Source of the DNA: CF-39 sp035651155
GTDB lineage: Bacteria; Chloroflexota; Limnocylindria; P2-11E
Reading direction: 5' to 3'
Assembly: GCA_035651155.1 (NCBI GenBank)
Contig: DASRGG010000021.1
Location: 186,001-250,000, forward strand
DNA: 64,000 nt
The notes beneath the pieces are model-generated. The model searched no databases, was not told the origin of the DNA, and worked only from the letters and a program-made list of their open reading frames with translations. A program made the translations under genes and the position numbers. Shown piece by piece: positions 26,043 to 34,430 of the stretch (position 1 is the first letter of the stretch; every line of letters starts with the position of its first letter).

Positions 26043-26070
26043 GAGGCAGGGGCATTGCTGCCCCTGCCTC
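26043..26070 (-). terminator. Perfect 12-bp hairpin between acpP and rnc
   Basis: GAGGCAGGGGCA at 26043-26054 is matched exactly by TGCCCCTGCCTC at 26059-26070, with loop TTGC. Read on the minus strand it follows acpP by 36 bases and is trailed by TTCGTTT, a weak U tract, so it can act as an intrinsic terminator or attenuator for acpP. It also lies 11 bases before the rnc start, where it could serve as an RNase III target for autoregulation. Confidence 0.7.
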
Positions 26071-26106
26071 CCCACCTGCCTTCGTGCGCCATCGGACCGG
26101 GACTCG

Positions 26107-26349
26107 CTACGCGACGTGCTCCTCGATGTATTCCTGTGCGTCGCCCACCGTCTTGATCCTCTCGGCTTCCTCGTCCGAGATCTCCATCCCGAATTCCTCT
26201 TCAAGGCTCATGATGAGCTCGACGAGGTCGAGGGAATCGGCGTTCAGGTCGTCCACGAAGGACGCCTCGGGCTTTACGTCGCCCTCGTCTACCCCGAGCT
26301 GCTCGACGATGATCTTCTTGAGCCGCTCGTAGGTCTTTGCGTCCGCCAA
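26107..26349 (-). CDS. acpP: Acyl carrier protein
   Basis: Carries fatty acyl intermediates on a phosphopantetheine arm. 80 residues: YERLKKIIVEQLGVDEGDVKPEASFVDDLNADSLDLVELIMSLEEEF, with the modified Ser in the DSLD motif (near residue 38), then ISDEEAERIKTVGDAQEYIEEH. The start is a TTG at 26349, supported by a strong GGAGGAGG eight bases upstream; the longer upstream reading has no such site. It is separated from the fabD-fabF-fabG group by about 15 kb. Confidence 0.96.
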   Translation of the reverse strand: MADAKTYERLKKIIVEQLGVDEGDVKPEASFVDDLNADSLDLVELIMSLEEEFGMEISDEEAERIKTVGDAQEYIEEHVA

Positions 26350-26465
26350 ACCGGCTACCTCCTCCGCGTCTCCGCCTGCCGCTCCGCCGCCGCGACAAGC
26401 CATCGGGAAGTGTCATGGGGGGCCGTCGGGGCTGTCAATCCGGGCAAACCCGCGACGAAAGGAAC

Positions 26466-26958
26466 ATGCGCCCCCGTGGCTCGTTCGAGCAGCAGGTGAC
26501 CGATGGTTGGCGCGTGCTGAACGAGACCGAGTACCCGCGCCTGCTACGGGCGCCCCTCCATCGGGGCCGACCCCGACGCCGCCAAAGATGCCGCGCGGGA
26601 GAGGTTCGTGAGGGCACATCGACCATGTCTGGAGCGTCTCGACCGTCCCGGCGCGTGGCTCCTCGTCGTCGGGACGCGCGAGCTCCTGCGCGGCCGGCGG
26701 CGCCGCGTCGAGGACGTGAGACGGGCCGCCCGGCCCCGTGCCGGCGTCGCGGGGACCGACGCCATCGCCGACCGGGCCGACCTCCTCGCCGCGCTGCGCC
26801 AGCCGCCGCGGCGCCGGCGTGCCGTCGTCGTCGCCCGCCCACTACCGCGGGCTCTCGTACGGCGAGATCGCGCGGCTCTTTTTCGAAGCAGACGCCGCCG
26901 CGCTTCGGTCCCACCGCAGGTCGATTCGGGCCACGCGACGTACGCCTCCGGGACGTGA
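26466..26958 (+). pseudogene. ECF-type RNA polymerase sigma factor relic, multiply frameshifted
   Basis: Pieces of one ECF sigma factor occur in three successive frames. Frame 1 from the ATG at 26466 reads FEQQVTDGWRVLNETEYPRLLRA (N-terminal region 2). Frame 2 from about 26545 reads GADPDAAKDAARERFVRAHR, then LERLDRPGAWLLVVGTRELL and TDAIADRADLLAALR (regions 2.4 to 4.1). Frame 3 from about 26831 reads HYRGLSYGEIARLFFEADAAALRSH (region 4 helix-turn-helix). No single frame spans these. The gene lies on the plus strand between two minus-strand housekeeping genes. It accounts for most of the otherwise empty 690 bases between acpP and nusB. Two indels make a sequencing artefact less likely than decay. 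Confidence 0.75.
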
Positions 26959-27040
26959 CGCGGCGCGTGGTCGCGAGCGGCGCCACGAGGGCCGGCGTCG
27001 GGACGAGCCGCCAGTGGGGCACGCTCCAGCCGCCGGCCAG

Positions 27041-27481
27041 CTAGCTCTCCGGCTCGCGCTCCCTCCGACCGCCGACGGCCGTCGCGAGGACGCCGTTCAC
27101 GAACTTCGGCGCGGCCTCGCTGCCGAAGAGCTTCGCGAGCTCGACGGCCTCGTCGATGATGGCGGCGGCGGGCGCGTCGCCCGTCACGCGGAGCTCGTAG
27201 AGCGCGATGCGCAGGATATTGCGATCGACCGCGGCCATCTGCGTGACCGGGAACTCCGGCGCGAGCGTCTGGATCTCCTCGTCCAGCTCCTTGCGGTGCG
27301 CGAGCACGCCCTCGACGAGCTGCCACGCGAAGTCCGCGGCGCTCTCCGTGAGACCGGCGCGGAACGAGCCGCGCTGCCAGGTCTCCTTGGGATCCGCGCG
27401 ATTGAAGTCGATCTCGAAGAGCGTCTGCAGCGCGACGCGTCGCGCGGGATGGCGGCCCGCGCGCGGCTGACGCTGCTTCAA
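27041..27481 (-). CDS. nusB: Transcription antitermination factor NusB
   Basis: Pairs with NusE/S10 on boxA RNA to support rRNA transcription. 146 residues: RRVALQTLFEIDFNRADP at the N-terminus, LVEGVLAHRKELDEEIQTLAPEFPVTQMAAVDRNILRIALYEL, then AAIIDEAVELAKLFGSEAAPKFVNGVLATAV, the family's conserved C-terminal helix. ATG at 27481 overlaps the plsX stop by four bases (ATGA), so translation is probably coupled. Confidence 0.95.
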   Translation of the reverse strand: MKQRQPRAGRHPARRVALQTLFEIDFNRADPKETWQRGSFRAGLTESAADFAWQLVEGVLAHRKELDEEIQTLAPEFPVTQMAAVDRNILRIALYELRVTGDAPAAAIIDEAVELAKLFGSEAAPKFVNGVLATAVGGRREREPES

Positions 27482-28473
27482 GCCGCCGGCACCGCGATGG
27501 TCCCGATCGCGCCCACGAGCTGCGTCGCGACGGCGCGCTCGGCGACCGCGATCGCCCAGCGCATCATGTTGGCCCGCGCGCGTCCGTGCGTGACGACGGA
27601 CACGCCCGCGATGCCGAGCAGCGGCGCGGAGACGTACGGGTCGTAATCGAAGCGATGGCGGAACGCGCGGATGCCGGGGTACGCGACGAGCCCCGCGACC
27701 TTCCCGAGCGGTCCGCCGAAGATGTCCCGCCTGATGCCGGTCGTGACCACGTCGAGCGCACCCTCGAGCGTCTTGGCGATGACGTTCCCGGTGAAGCCGT
27801 CGCAGAGCACGATGTCGGTGACGCCGCGCAGGACGTCGCGCCCCTCGATGTTGCCGTAGAAGTTGAGGTCGCCGGCGGCCGACAGCAGCGCGTGGGTCTC
27901 GAGCCGGAGCTTGTCGCCCTTCTCCGGCTCCTCTCCCACGTTCATGAGACCGATCGACGGGCGATCGACGCGATGGACCTTCTCCATGAACGCCGTCGCC
28001 ATGCGCGCGAACTGCAGCAGGTTCTTCGCTTCGGCGTCCATCGTCGCGCCGGCGTCGAGGAGACAGGTGGCGGCGCGGTCGCCCAGGACCGGGAGCATGC
28101 CGCAGAGCGCGGGGCGGTCGATCCCACGGACCCGCCCGAGGATGAGGAGGGCCGCGGCCATCGTCGCGCCGGTGTTCCCGGCGGAGACGACCGCGTCGGC
28201 CGTGCCCTCCTTCACGAGGCGCGTGGCCACGCCGATCGAGGTGTCGTCGCGACGGCGCAGCGCCGTCGCGGGATGCTCGCCCATCTCCACGACGCTCGCG
28301 GCATGGACGATCTCGATCCCGGCCGCCCGCGATCCGACGAGCTTCGCGAGGCGCGGCTCATCGCCGACGAGCACGAGGTCGGACGTGCCGACGGCCTCTC
28401 GATACAGCAACGCGCCCCGGACGACGTCGTCCGGGGCGTGATCGCCGCCCATGGCATCGACGGCGATGCGCAT
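27478..28473 (-). CDS. plsX: Phosphate acyltransferase PlsX
   Basis: Converts acyl-ACP to acyl-phosphate for PlsY in phospholipid synthesis. 331 residues, the usual size. Diagnostic blocks: MRIAVDAMGGDHAPDDVVRGA, ADAVVSAGNTGATMAAALL, RPALCGMLPVLG, CLLDAGATMDAEAKNLLQFA, GLMNVGEEPEKGD, FYGNIEGRDVLRGVTDIVLCDGFTGNVIAKTLEG. It lies between rpmF and nusB; the rpmF-plsX pair is a widespread bacterial arrangement. Confidence 0.96.
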   Translation of the reverse strand: MRIAVDAMGGDHAPDDVVRGALLYREAVGTSDLVLVGDEPRLAKLVGSRAAGIEIVHAASVVEMGEHPATALRRRDDTSIGVATRLVKEGTADAVVSAGNTGATMAAALLILGRVRGIDRPALCGMLPVLGDRAATCLLDAGATMDAEAKNLLQFARMATAFMEKVHRVDRPSIGLMNVGEEPEKGDKLRLETHALLSAAGDLNFYGNIEGRDVLRGVTDIVLCDGFTGNVIAKTLEGALDVVTTGIRRDIFGGPLGKVAGLVAYPGIRAFRHRFDYDPYVSAPLLGIAGVSVVTHGRARANMMRWAIAVAERAVATQLVGAIGTIAVPAA

Positions 28474-28476
28474 GGC

Positions 28477-28680
28477 CTAGCTCGTCGCGGCCGAGCGCCT
28501 TGTCTTGATCGTGATGACCTGCCGTCCGCGGTAGGTGCCGCAATGCGGACAGGCCTGGTGCGAGGGCTTCGGGCTCCGGCACTGCGGGCAGGGCACGAGG
28601 CTCGACGCCTTCAGCGCGAGGTGACTGCGCCGCTCGCCCTGCGCGGCATGCGGGATCCGCTTCTTGGGGTGACCAGCCAA
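28477..28680 (-). CDS. rpmF: Ribosomal protein L32, zinc-binding form
   Basis: 67 residues: AGHPKKRIPHAAQGERRSHLAL and a complete zinc ribbon CPQC-x-n-CPHCGTYRGRQVI. Presence of all four Cys marks the zinc-containing version. The start is a TTG at 28680 preceded by AAGGAG at eight bases' distance. The gene ends three bases before plsX. About 86 bases separate it from yceD upstream and hold only this ribosome-binding site. Confidence 0.95.
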   Translation of the reverse strand: MAGHPKKRIPHAAQGERRSHLALKASSLVPCPQCRSPKPSHQACPHCGTYRGRQVITIKTRRSAATS

Positions 28681-28766
28681 TACGGAGACTCCTTGAGGGA
28701 AGTCAGCCCATTCTATCGGGCCGCGTCCCCGGCTCGTCGCGGCGCTTCACTTCCGGCCGCCGCGCC

Positions 28767-29318
28767 TCAGTCCCGCTTCGGGTGGAATTCCTTCAGCGCG
28801 CCGAGCTTCGCCCACCGCTCGTCGATCGGCTCGTCGTGCTCGTGCGGCGCTTCGTTCAGATCCTGGCCGCACTCCGGGCAGAGCCCCTTGCAGTCGGGCG
28901 CGTGCAGCGGCGCGAGCGGCGTGGCGAGGATGAGCTCTTCGCGCAGCAGCGGCGTGACGTCGACGCGAAAGTCGGAGCCGATGGTCTTCGCGTCGCGCGG
29001 CGCCTCGGCGAGCGGCTCGCCGTTCTCCACCTGGATCGTCGCGTAGTACTGCTCCGCGAATTCCGCATGCACCGGCGTCTCGAATACCCGCAGGCAGCGG
29101 CTGCACTCGACCTCGACGCGCGCGTCGGCGTCTCCTTCGAAGTACGCGCCGAGGTTCGTGTGGGTCGCCTTGATGTCGGAATCGATCGACACCGCACCGG
29201 CCTCGCGCAGGCCGCCATTCTCGCCGCGCGGATCGAGCGGATCCTCCGCGAGATGGAACTCCGCGTGCGCGCCGACCGGCTCCCTGAGCAGGGGCGCGAC
29301 GTTGACGATCACGGGCAC
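28767..29318 (-). CDS. yceD: YceD/DUF177 family protein
   Basis: 183 residues. N-terminal half is a beta-rich region (VIVNVAPLLREPVGAHAEFHL); the central part has the family's cysteine pair ECSRCLRVFETPV; the C-terminal part has CKGLCPECGQDLN, forming a likely zinc site, and ends RWAKLGALKEFHP. The family is nearly always linked to rpmF and is implicated in 23S rRNA accumulation. Start GTG 29318 shares one base with the preceding stop (TAGTG); the second GTG at 29312 is also possible. Confidence 0.9.
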   Translation of the reverse strand: MPVIVNVAPLLREPVGAHAEFHLAEDPLDPRGENGGLREAGAVSIDSDIKATHTNLGAYFEGDADARVEVECSRCLRVFETPVHAEFAEQYYATIQVENGEPLAEAPRDAKTIGSDFRVDVTPLLREELILATPLAPLHAPDCKGLCPECGQDLNEAPHEHDEPIDERWAKLGALKEFHPKRD

Positions 29319-29788
29319 TAGCCCTCGGTCGGGCGGGGCGTGCGCTCCTCGAGCACCTCGAGGCTCTTCTTGATGATCGAGAGCGTCTTCACCAGGTCCG
29401 ACTCCAACCGCACGAGGACGTCGGCGGCGTACTGATCGGCGCCGCGCATCGTGTCCTCGGACTTCGCCTGCGCATGCTGGACGATCTCCTGCGCCTTTAT
29501 CTCGGCCTCCCGCAGGATCGCCTGGTCCTGCAAGAGCAGCGCCGCCTGTTCCTGCGCGGCGCCGATGATCTGCTCCGCCTCCTCGCGAGCCTTCGCGAGC
29601 ATCCGCTCGGTCTCCTGATTGACCCGCCGCGCCTGGCGGACCTCCTCGGGGATCGCGACGCGGAGCTGATCGATGAGGTCGAGGACCGTGGCCTGCTCGA
29701 GGATGATCTGGCTCGTCATCGGCACCTTGCGCGCGTTCACCGCGAGCGCTTCGAGCCGCTCGACGAGGAACTGGATGTCCAACGTCAC
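29318..29788 (-). CDS. Coiled-coil protein, DivIVA/ATP-synthase-b-like
   Basis: 156 residues, almost all predicted helix. The central stretch VNQETERMLAKAREEAEQIIGAAQEQAALLLQDQ and EIKAQEIVQHAQAKSEDTMRGADQYAADVLVRLE repeats a pattern of A/E/Q heptads as in ATP synthase b-subunits and DivIVA-like cell-envelope proteins. No membrane anchor is present. Similar small coiled coils next to rsmD and yceD occur in related genomes, but no function is established. GTG at 29788 overlaps the rsmD stop. Confidence 0.75.
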   Translation of the reverse strand: MTLDIQFLVERLEALAVNARKVPMTSQIILEQATVLDLIDQLRVAIPEEVRQARRVNQETERMLAKAREEAEQIIGAAQEQAALLLQDQAILREAEIKAQEIVQHAQAKSEDTMRGADQYAADVLVRLESDLVKTLSIIKKSLEVLEERTPRPTEG

Positions 29789-30351
29789 CCTCCTCCGCCG
29801 GGGTCATCGTATCTCAGGAAGAGCAGCGCCTCCTCCCCCAACTCCTTCGTCCTGGCCAGGCGCGCGCCCTCGGGCAGGGTCGGCTGGTGCTTCTTGAGGA
29901 CGCGCGCGACGGCGAGCCCGTCCGGCGCGAGCGCCCCGGCGGCGGGAAGGAGCGCGAGGACCGATTCGAGGATCGCGACGTCGGCGAACGGCGGATCGCA
30001 GAACACGAGGTCGTACGGCGACGCGAGCCGCTGCTCGAGGGAGACGAGCACGTTCGCCGGCACGATGTCGCTGCGCCCCTCGAAGCCCGTCGTCTTCAGG
30101 TTCTGGCGCAGCGCGGCGAGCGCCTGCGAGGATCGCTCCACGAACGTGGCGTGCGCCGCGCCGCGCGAGAGCGCCTCGATGCCGAGCGTGCCGGCCCCGG
30201 CGAACAGGTCCAGGACGCGCGCGCCGGGGAGCGAGGGCTCGAGGATGGCGAAGAGCGTCTCGCGGATGCGGTCGGTCGCGGAGCGGGTGCCGCCGCCGCG
30301 CGGCACCACGAGCGGCCGGCCCTTGGCGGTCCCGGCGATGACCCTCATCAC
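29785..30351 (-). CDS. rsmD: 16S rRNA (guanine-966-N2)-methyltransferase RsmD
   Basis: 188 residues. MRVIAGTAKGRPLVVPRGGGTRSATDRIRETLFAIL is the family N-terminus; VLDLFAGAGTLGIEALSRGAAHATFVE is the SAM-binding motif and LVFCDPPFADV is motif IV (DPPF), which contacts the target base. coaD, a frequent neighbour, is absent and its place is taken by the coiled-coil gene. It overlaps recG by four bases. Confidence 0.94.
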   Translation of the reverse strand: MMRVIAGTAKGRPLVVPRGGGTRSATDRIRETLFAILEPSLPGARVLDLFAGAGTLGIEALSRGAAHATFVERSSQALAALRQNLKTTGFEGRSDIVPANVLVSLEQRLASPYDLVFCDPPFADVAILESVLALLPAAGALAPDGLAVARVLKKHQPTLPEGARLARTKELGEEALLFLRYDDPGGGG

Positions 30352-32528
30352 GCGAAGGCGTAGCGGCGCCAGAGCTCGTCGACCGCCGCCGCGAGCGCCG
30401 CGTGCTCCGGACGCTCGAGCTGCGGGTCTCGCGCGAGCAGCGCGTCGGCCTCGACCGCACTCTCGTCGATGAGCGCGGGGTCCACGTCAGCGAGGTCGAC
30501 GATCCGCAGCTCCGACTCGCCGCTCTGCCGCTTGCCGAGGAACTCCCCCGCGCCGCGGATCTCGAGGTCGCGCTGGGCGAGCTCGAAGCCGTTCAGCGGC
30601 TCACCCGTCTTCGCGTTCCGCTCGGTCATCGCCCGCAGGCGCTCGGACTCCTCGGCCTTCTCGCTCACGAGGATGGCCCAGGCCTTCTGACCGCGGCGTC
30701 CGACGCGCCCGCGGAGCTGGTGGAGCTGCGCGAGGCCGAAGCGCTCGGCGCCCAGCACGACCATGACCGACGCCTTCGGGATGTCGATGCCCACCTCGAC
30801 GACCGTCGTCGCGACGAGCACGTCGATCTCGCCCGCGGCGAAGCGCGCCATGATCCTGTCGCGCTCCTTCGGCGGCATGCGCCCGTGGAGGAGCGCCAGC
30901 CGCAGGCCCTTCAGGTCCTTGGCGCCGAGCTCGCGATACGTCGCCTCCGCGCTCGGCAGCTCGTCGTCGGGATCCTCGTCGATGCGCGGCGTGACCACGA
31001 ACGCCTGCTCGCCCTGCGCGACCCGTTCGCGCAGCCATGGCCACACCTTCGGCAGCGCGTCGGCGGATCGCACCTCGGTGCGGATCCGCTGCCGTCCGGA
31101 GGGAAGCTCCTTCAGCACGCTGATGTCGAGGTCGCGGTAGACGGTCTGCGACAGTGTCTGCGGGATCGGCGTCGCGGTGGTGAGCAGCAGGTGTGGATCG
31201 ATCCCCTTCTCGCGGAACGTCGCGCGCTGCCGCACACCGAAGCGGTGCTGCTCGTCGACGATCGCGAGCGCGAGACGCGCGAACGTCACGGATTCCTCCA
31301 CGAGCGCGTGCGTCCCGACGATGAGGTCGAGCGTGCCGGCCGCGAGCGCGTCGAGGGTCTGCTGGCGCGCCGATCCTGTGACGCTCGACGTGAGGAGCGC
31401 GACGCGCGGACCCGGGGGCAGGGGCCCCCGTTCAGCGGCCGAAGGTCGCGTGTCGCCGAAGAGCGATACGAGCGATGTGTAGTGCTGCTCGGCGAGGAGC
31501 TCGGTCGGCGCCATGAGCGCGGCCTGCGCGCCCGAGCCCACCGCGACGCGCGCCGCGAGCGCCGCCACCACCGTCTTCCCGGATCCCACGTCGCCCTCGA
31601 GGAGCCGCGACATCGGCACGGTGCGCGCGAGATCGTGGCGGATCTCGCCGAGCGAGCGCGCCTGCGACGGCGTGAGCGCGAACGGCAGCTCGCGGATCCA
31701 GCGCTCGACCTCGCCGTCCTCGACCCGCAGCGGGAGCGCCTTCGCATCCTTCGTCCACCGCGCGCGGCGCTGGCCGAGCGCGAGCTGCAGGACGAGGAGC
31801 TCGTCGAACGCGAGACGGCGGCGCGCCGCGAAGAGCGTGGGCCAATCGGACGGGAAGTGCACCTGCCGGATCGCCGCCTGGAGCGGCAACAGGCTGCGTC
31901 GCTCGCGGATCGACTCCGGCAGCGTCTCCGCGACCTCGTGAACGACGGGCGTGCGTTTCGGCCCACCCTCGACGGCCGTGTGCAGCCACCGTCGGAGGAC
32001 GCCTTCCTTCAGTCCTTCGGTGAGCCGGTAGACGGGCACGAGTCGCCCGGTGTGGACGGGCTCCGCGCTGGCGGGCTCGATCTTCGGGTTCGAGAACTGG
32101 ATGCTCCGGCCGAACCACGTGACGTCGCCAGCGATGCGCACGAGCTGGCCCTCGGGGAAGCGCTCCCTGATGAACTGGCGGCCGAACCACGTCGCGCGCA
32201 CGCCGCTTGGCGTGCGGTCCGCGGGATCCAGGAGCTCGACCTCGGTCATCTGCTGTCCGCGGCTGGTCCGGCGCTGCGACATGTGACCGAGGATCGCTTC
32301 CGCCGCCTGATCCTTTCCCGGCGTCAGCTGACGCAGCGGCCGTGGCTTCGAGAAGTCATGGAACGTCCGTGGGAGATGCCAGAGGAGGTCGCCGATCGTC
32401 CGGATCGCGAGCCGCTCGAGGAGCTTCTCGTAGCCCTTGCCCACGCCGGGCAGCGCCGTGACCGGAAGGTCGAGCGAGGATGACGGCGCGCGGCGGGTCG
32501 TGGTCCGTGGCGACGTGTCGGTGGACAT
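30348..32528 (-). CDS. recG: ATP-dependent DNA helicase RecG
   Basis: Remodels stalled replication forks and Holliday junctions. 726 residues: wedge/OB domain (about 20-200, LPGVGKGYEKLLERLAIRTIGDLLWHLPR), helicase domain 1 with Walker A LLEGDVGSGKTVVAALAA and motif II VDEQHRFGVRQR, motif III TATPIPQTL, helicase domain 2 with LLHGRMPPKERDRIM, VATTVVEVGIDIP and LHQLRGRVGRRGQKAW, and the C-terminal TAR-like ERNAKTGEPLNGFELAQRDLEIRGAGEFLGKRQSG. DEQH rather than DEAH is normal for RecG. Confidence 0.97.
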   Translation of the reverse strand: MSTDTSPRTTTRRAPSSSLDLPVTALPGVGKGYEKLLERLAIRTIGDLLWHLPRTFHDFSKPRPLRQLTPGKDQAAEAILGHMSQRRTSRGQQMTEVELLDPADRTPSGVRATWFGRQFIRERFPEGQLVRIAGDVTWFGRSIQFSNPKIEPASAEPVHTGRLVPVYRLTEGLKEGVLRRWLHTAVEGGPKRTPVVHEVAETLPESIRERRSLLPLQAAIRQVHFPSDWPTLFAARRRLAFDELLVLQLALGQRRARWTKDAKALPLRVEDGEVERWIRELPFALTPSQARSLGEIRHDLARTVPMSRLLEGDVGSGKTVVAALAARVAVGSGAQAALMAPTELLAEQHYTSLVSLFGDTRPSAAERGPLPPGPRVALLTSSVTGSARQQTLDALAAGTLDLIVGTHALVEESVTFARLALAIVDEQHRFGVRQRATFREKGIDPHLLLTTATPIPQTLSQTVYRDLDISVLKELPSGRQRIRTEVRSADALPKVWPWLRERVAQGEQAFVVTPRIDEDPDDELPSAEATYRELGAKDLKGLRLALLHGRMPPKERDRIMARFAAGEIDVLVATTVVEVGIDIPKASVMVVLGAERFGLAQLHQLRGRVGRRGQKAWAILVSEKAEESERLRAMTERNAKTGEPLNGFELAQRDLEIRGAGEFLGKRQSGESELRIVDLADVDPALIDESAVEADALLARDPQLERPEHAALAAAVDELWRRYAFA

Positions 32529-32564
32529 CAGCGCAATGGTGCGCCATCACGCGGGGACCGCGTG

Positions 32565-34184
32565 CTACTCGGCGGCGACGATGAACGCGTAGTGAGGCTG
32601 GCCCCCGTTCACGACCTCGACGGACGCGCGCGGGCAGCTCGCCCGCAGGCGCTGCGCCGCGTACTCCACGCGTGACGCGTCGATGTCCGCGCCGCCGTAG
32701 AGCGTGAAGACCTCGGCGTCGCTGAGCCGCTTCGCCGCCTCGACGAGGGCGACGACGTCATCCTCGGCGTGCGCGACGAGCCGCCCGTCGACGAGCGCGA
32801 TCGCCTCGCCCTCGCGCACGTCCTCGCCGTCGATACGAGTCGCGCGGATCGCGCGCGTGACCTCGATGCCGTGCGCGCGCTCGGCGACCTCGCGCATCTC
32901 GCGCGCCGCGACCGCCGCGGCCTTCGCGGGATCGAACGCCACGAGCGCGGCCATGCCCTGACCGACGTTGCGCGTCGGCACGACGGTCACCGCGCACTCG
33001 GCGAGCTTCGCGGCGGACTCGGCGGCCATGATCACGTTCGTGTCGTTCGGGAGAACGATGACGTGGCGCGCGTTCGCCTCGCGGATACCGGTGAGCAGCT
33101 CCTCCGTCGACGGGTTCATCGTCGCGCCGCCGCGCAGCGTCGTCGCCCCGAGCGAGGCGGCGACCGCGGCGAATCCGGCGCCGGGCACGACCGCGAGCAC
33201 GCCGACCTCCGCCGCCGGCTTCGGCGGCTCGATCACGATGCCGGTCGCGCGCTCGTGCTCCGCGGTCATGGCGTCGAGATCCTCGACCACGACGTCGCCG
33301 AGCCGGCCCGCGCTCATGCCGATGCGGATGATCTGGTCGGGATGCAGCGTGTGGACGTGCACCTTCATCACGCTCTCGTCGCCTACGACGAGCACGCAGT
33401 CCGCGCCGAACTCCTCCATCTCCGTACGCACCGTGTTCACGGCGCGGCTGGGATGCTCGACGAGGAACTGGACGTCGTACGCGCCCTTCCAGCTCGAGAC
33501 CTCGGTCGCGACGGCGTGCGCGGCCGGCGTCACGCGCGCGGCGATCGGGGCCGCCGCGATCGCGCGTCCTTCGACCGCCGCGAGCGCGCCGTCGAGGAGG
33601 TAGTAGAGACCCTTCGCACCCGCGTCCACGACGCCGGCGGCCTTGTTGGTCGGGTTCTCGTCCTTCGTGCGAGCGAGCGCGCGCTCGGCGGCCTCGACCG
33701 CACGGGCGAGCAGCGACCTCGTGTCGTCGCCCTCGCCCGTCGCGTCGGCGACGGCGGCGCTGACGGTGAGGATCGTGCCCGGCGCCGGCGCGGTGACGGC
33801 TTCGTGCGCGTACCTCCGGCCCAGGGCGAACACGCGGCGGAGCTCGGAGGCCCCGAGGCCTTCCGCGTTCGCGAGCGCCTCCTTCAGGCCGCGCACGATC
33901 TGCGACAGGATCACGCCGCTGTTCCCGCGCGCGCCCATGAGGGCGCCGTGAGCGGCCGCGGCGCTCACCGCGGCCACGCTCGCCTCGGCGGCGCGCGCGT
34001 ACTTCAGCGCGGACCGCACGGTGTGGAGCATGTTCGTGCCGGTGTCCCCGTCCGGTACGGGGTACACGTTGAGCGCATTCACCTCGTCGACCGCGCGCTC
34101 CAGGCGAAGGGCGGCGGCCTCGAGGACGCGCAGCAGCGTGGCGCCGTCGCATTGCGTCGAGATGTGCGCGACTGTACCATTCAC
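32565..34184 (-). CDS. DAK2 domain protein, fatty acid kinase FakA-like (YloV)
   Basis: 539 residues. The N-terminal DAK2 (ATP-binding) domain begins LRVLEAAALRLERAVDEVNALNVYPVPDGDTGTNM, whose Asp residues bind Mg-ATP, followed by GALMGARGNSGVILSQIVRG and PAPGTILTV. A middle and C-terminal region (from about 230, GAYDVQFLVEH, HVHTLHPDQII, VIVLPNDTNVIMAAESAA) matches the YloV/FakA layout. FakA phosphorylates fatty acids bound by FakB (DegV) proteins; no fakB is in the window. Start GTG 34184, divergent from rpmB across 29 bases. Pairing with recG and rpmB is common in Gram-positive-type bacteria. Confidence 0.9.
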   Translation of the reverse strand: MNGTVAHISTQCDGATLLRVLEAAALRLERAVDEVNALNVYPVPDGDTGTNMLHTVRSALKYARAAEASVAAVSAAAAHGALMGARGNSGVILSQIVRGLKEALANAEGLGASELRRVFALGRRYAHEAVTAPAPGTILTVSAAVADATGEGDDTRSLLARAVEAAERALARTKDENPTNKAAGVVDAGAKGLYYLLDGALAAVEGRAIAAAPIAARVTPAAHAVATEVSSWKGAYDVQFLVEHPSRAVNTVRTEMEEFGADCVLVVGDESVMKVHVHTLHPDQIIRIGMSAGRLGDVVVEDLDAMTAEHERATGIVIEPPKPAAEVGVLAVVPGAGFAAVAASLGATTLRGGATMNPSTEELLTGIREANARHVIVLPNDTNVIMAAESAAKLAECAVTVVPTRNVGQGMAALVAFDPAKAAAVAAREMREVAERAHGIEVTRAIRATRIDGEDVREGEAIALVDGRLVAHAEDDVVALVEAAKRLSDAEVFTLYGGADIDASRVEYAAQRLRASCPRASVEVVNGGQPHYAFIVAAE

Positions 34185-34213
34185 CTTCAGTCCCCCGAGA
34201 GGAGTTCCCGCCG

Positions 34214-34423
34214 ATGCCACGCGCCTGCGCGATCTGCGGAAAGACGGCCGCCTTCGGATCCAACGTGAGCCACTCGAAGGTGCACACGCGCCGCCGGTTC
34301 GACGCGAACCTGCACGCGGCGACGATCGACGGCGACAAGCTCTTGGTGTGCTCCCGCTGCCGCCGCACGCAGACGAAGTCGGCGCGCATGGCCAAGAAGG
34401 CGGAGAAGGCAAAGGCCCGCTAG
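34214..34423 (+). CDS. rpmB: Ribosomal protein L28
   Basis: 69 residues: MPRACAICGKTAAFGSNVSHSKVHTRRRFDANLHAA and KLLVCSRCRRTQTKSARMAKKA. Two CxxC pairs (CAIC, CSRC) show the zinc-binding form. It is divergent from the DAK2 gene, so the 29-base gap must hold overlapping translation signals; a purine-rich GAGAGGAG (34197-34204) sits nine bases before the ATG. Its stop is seven bases from the convergent rlmN stop. Confidence 0.96.
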   Translation: MPRACAICGKTAAFGSNVSHSKVHTRRRFDANLHAATIDGDKLLVCSRCRRTQTKSARMAKKAEKAKAR

Positions 34424-34430
34424 CCGCTCG

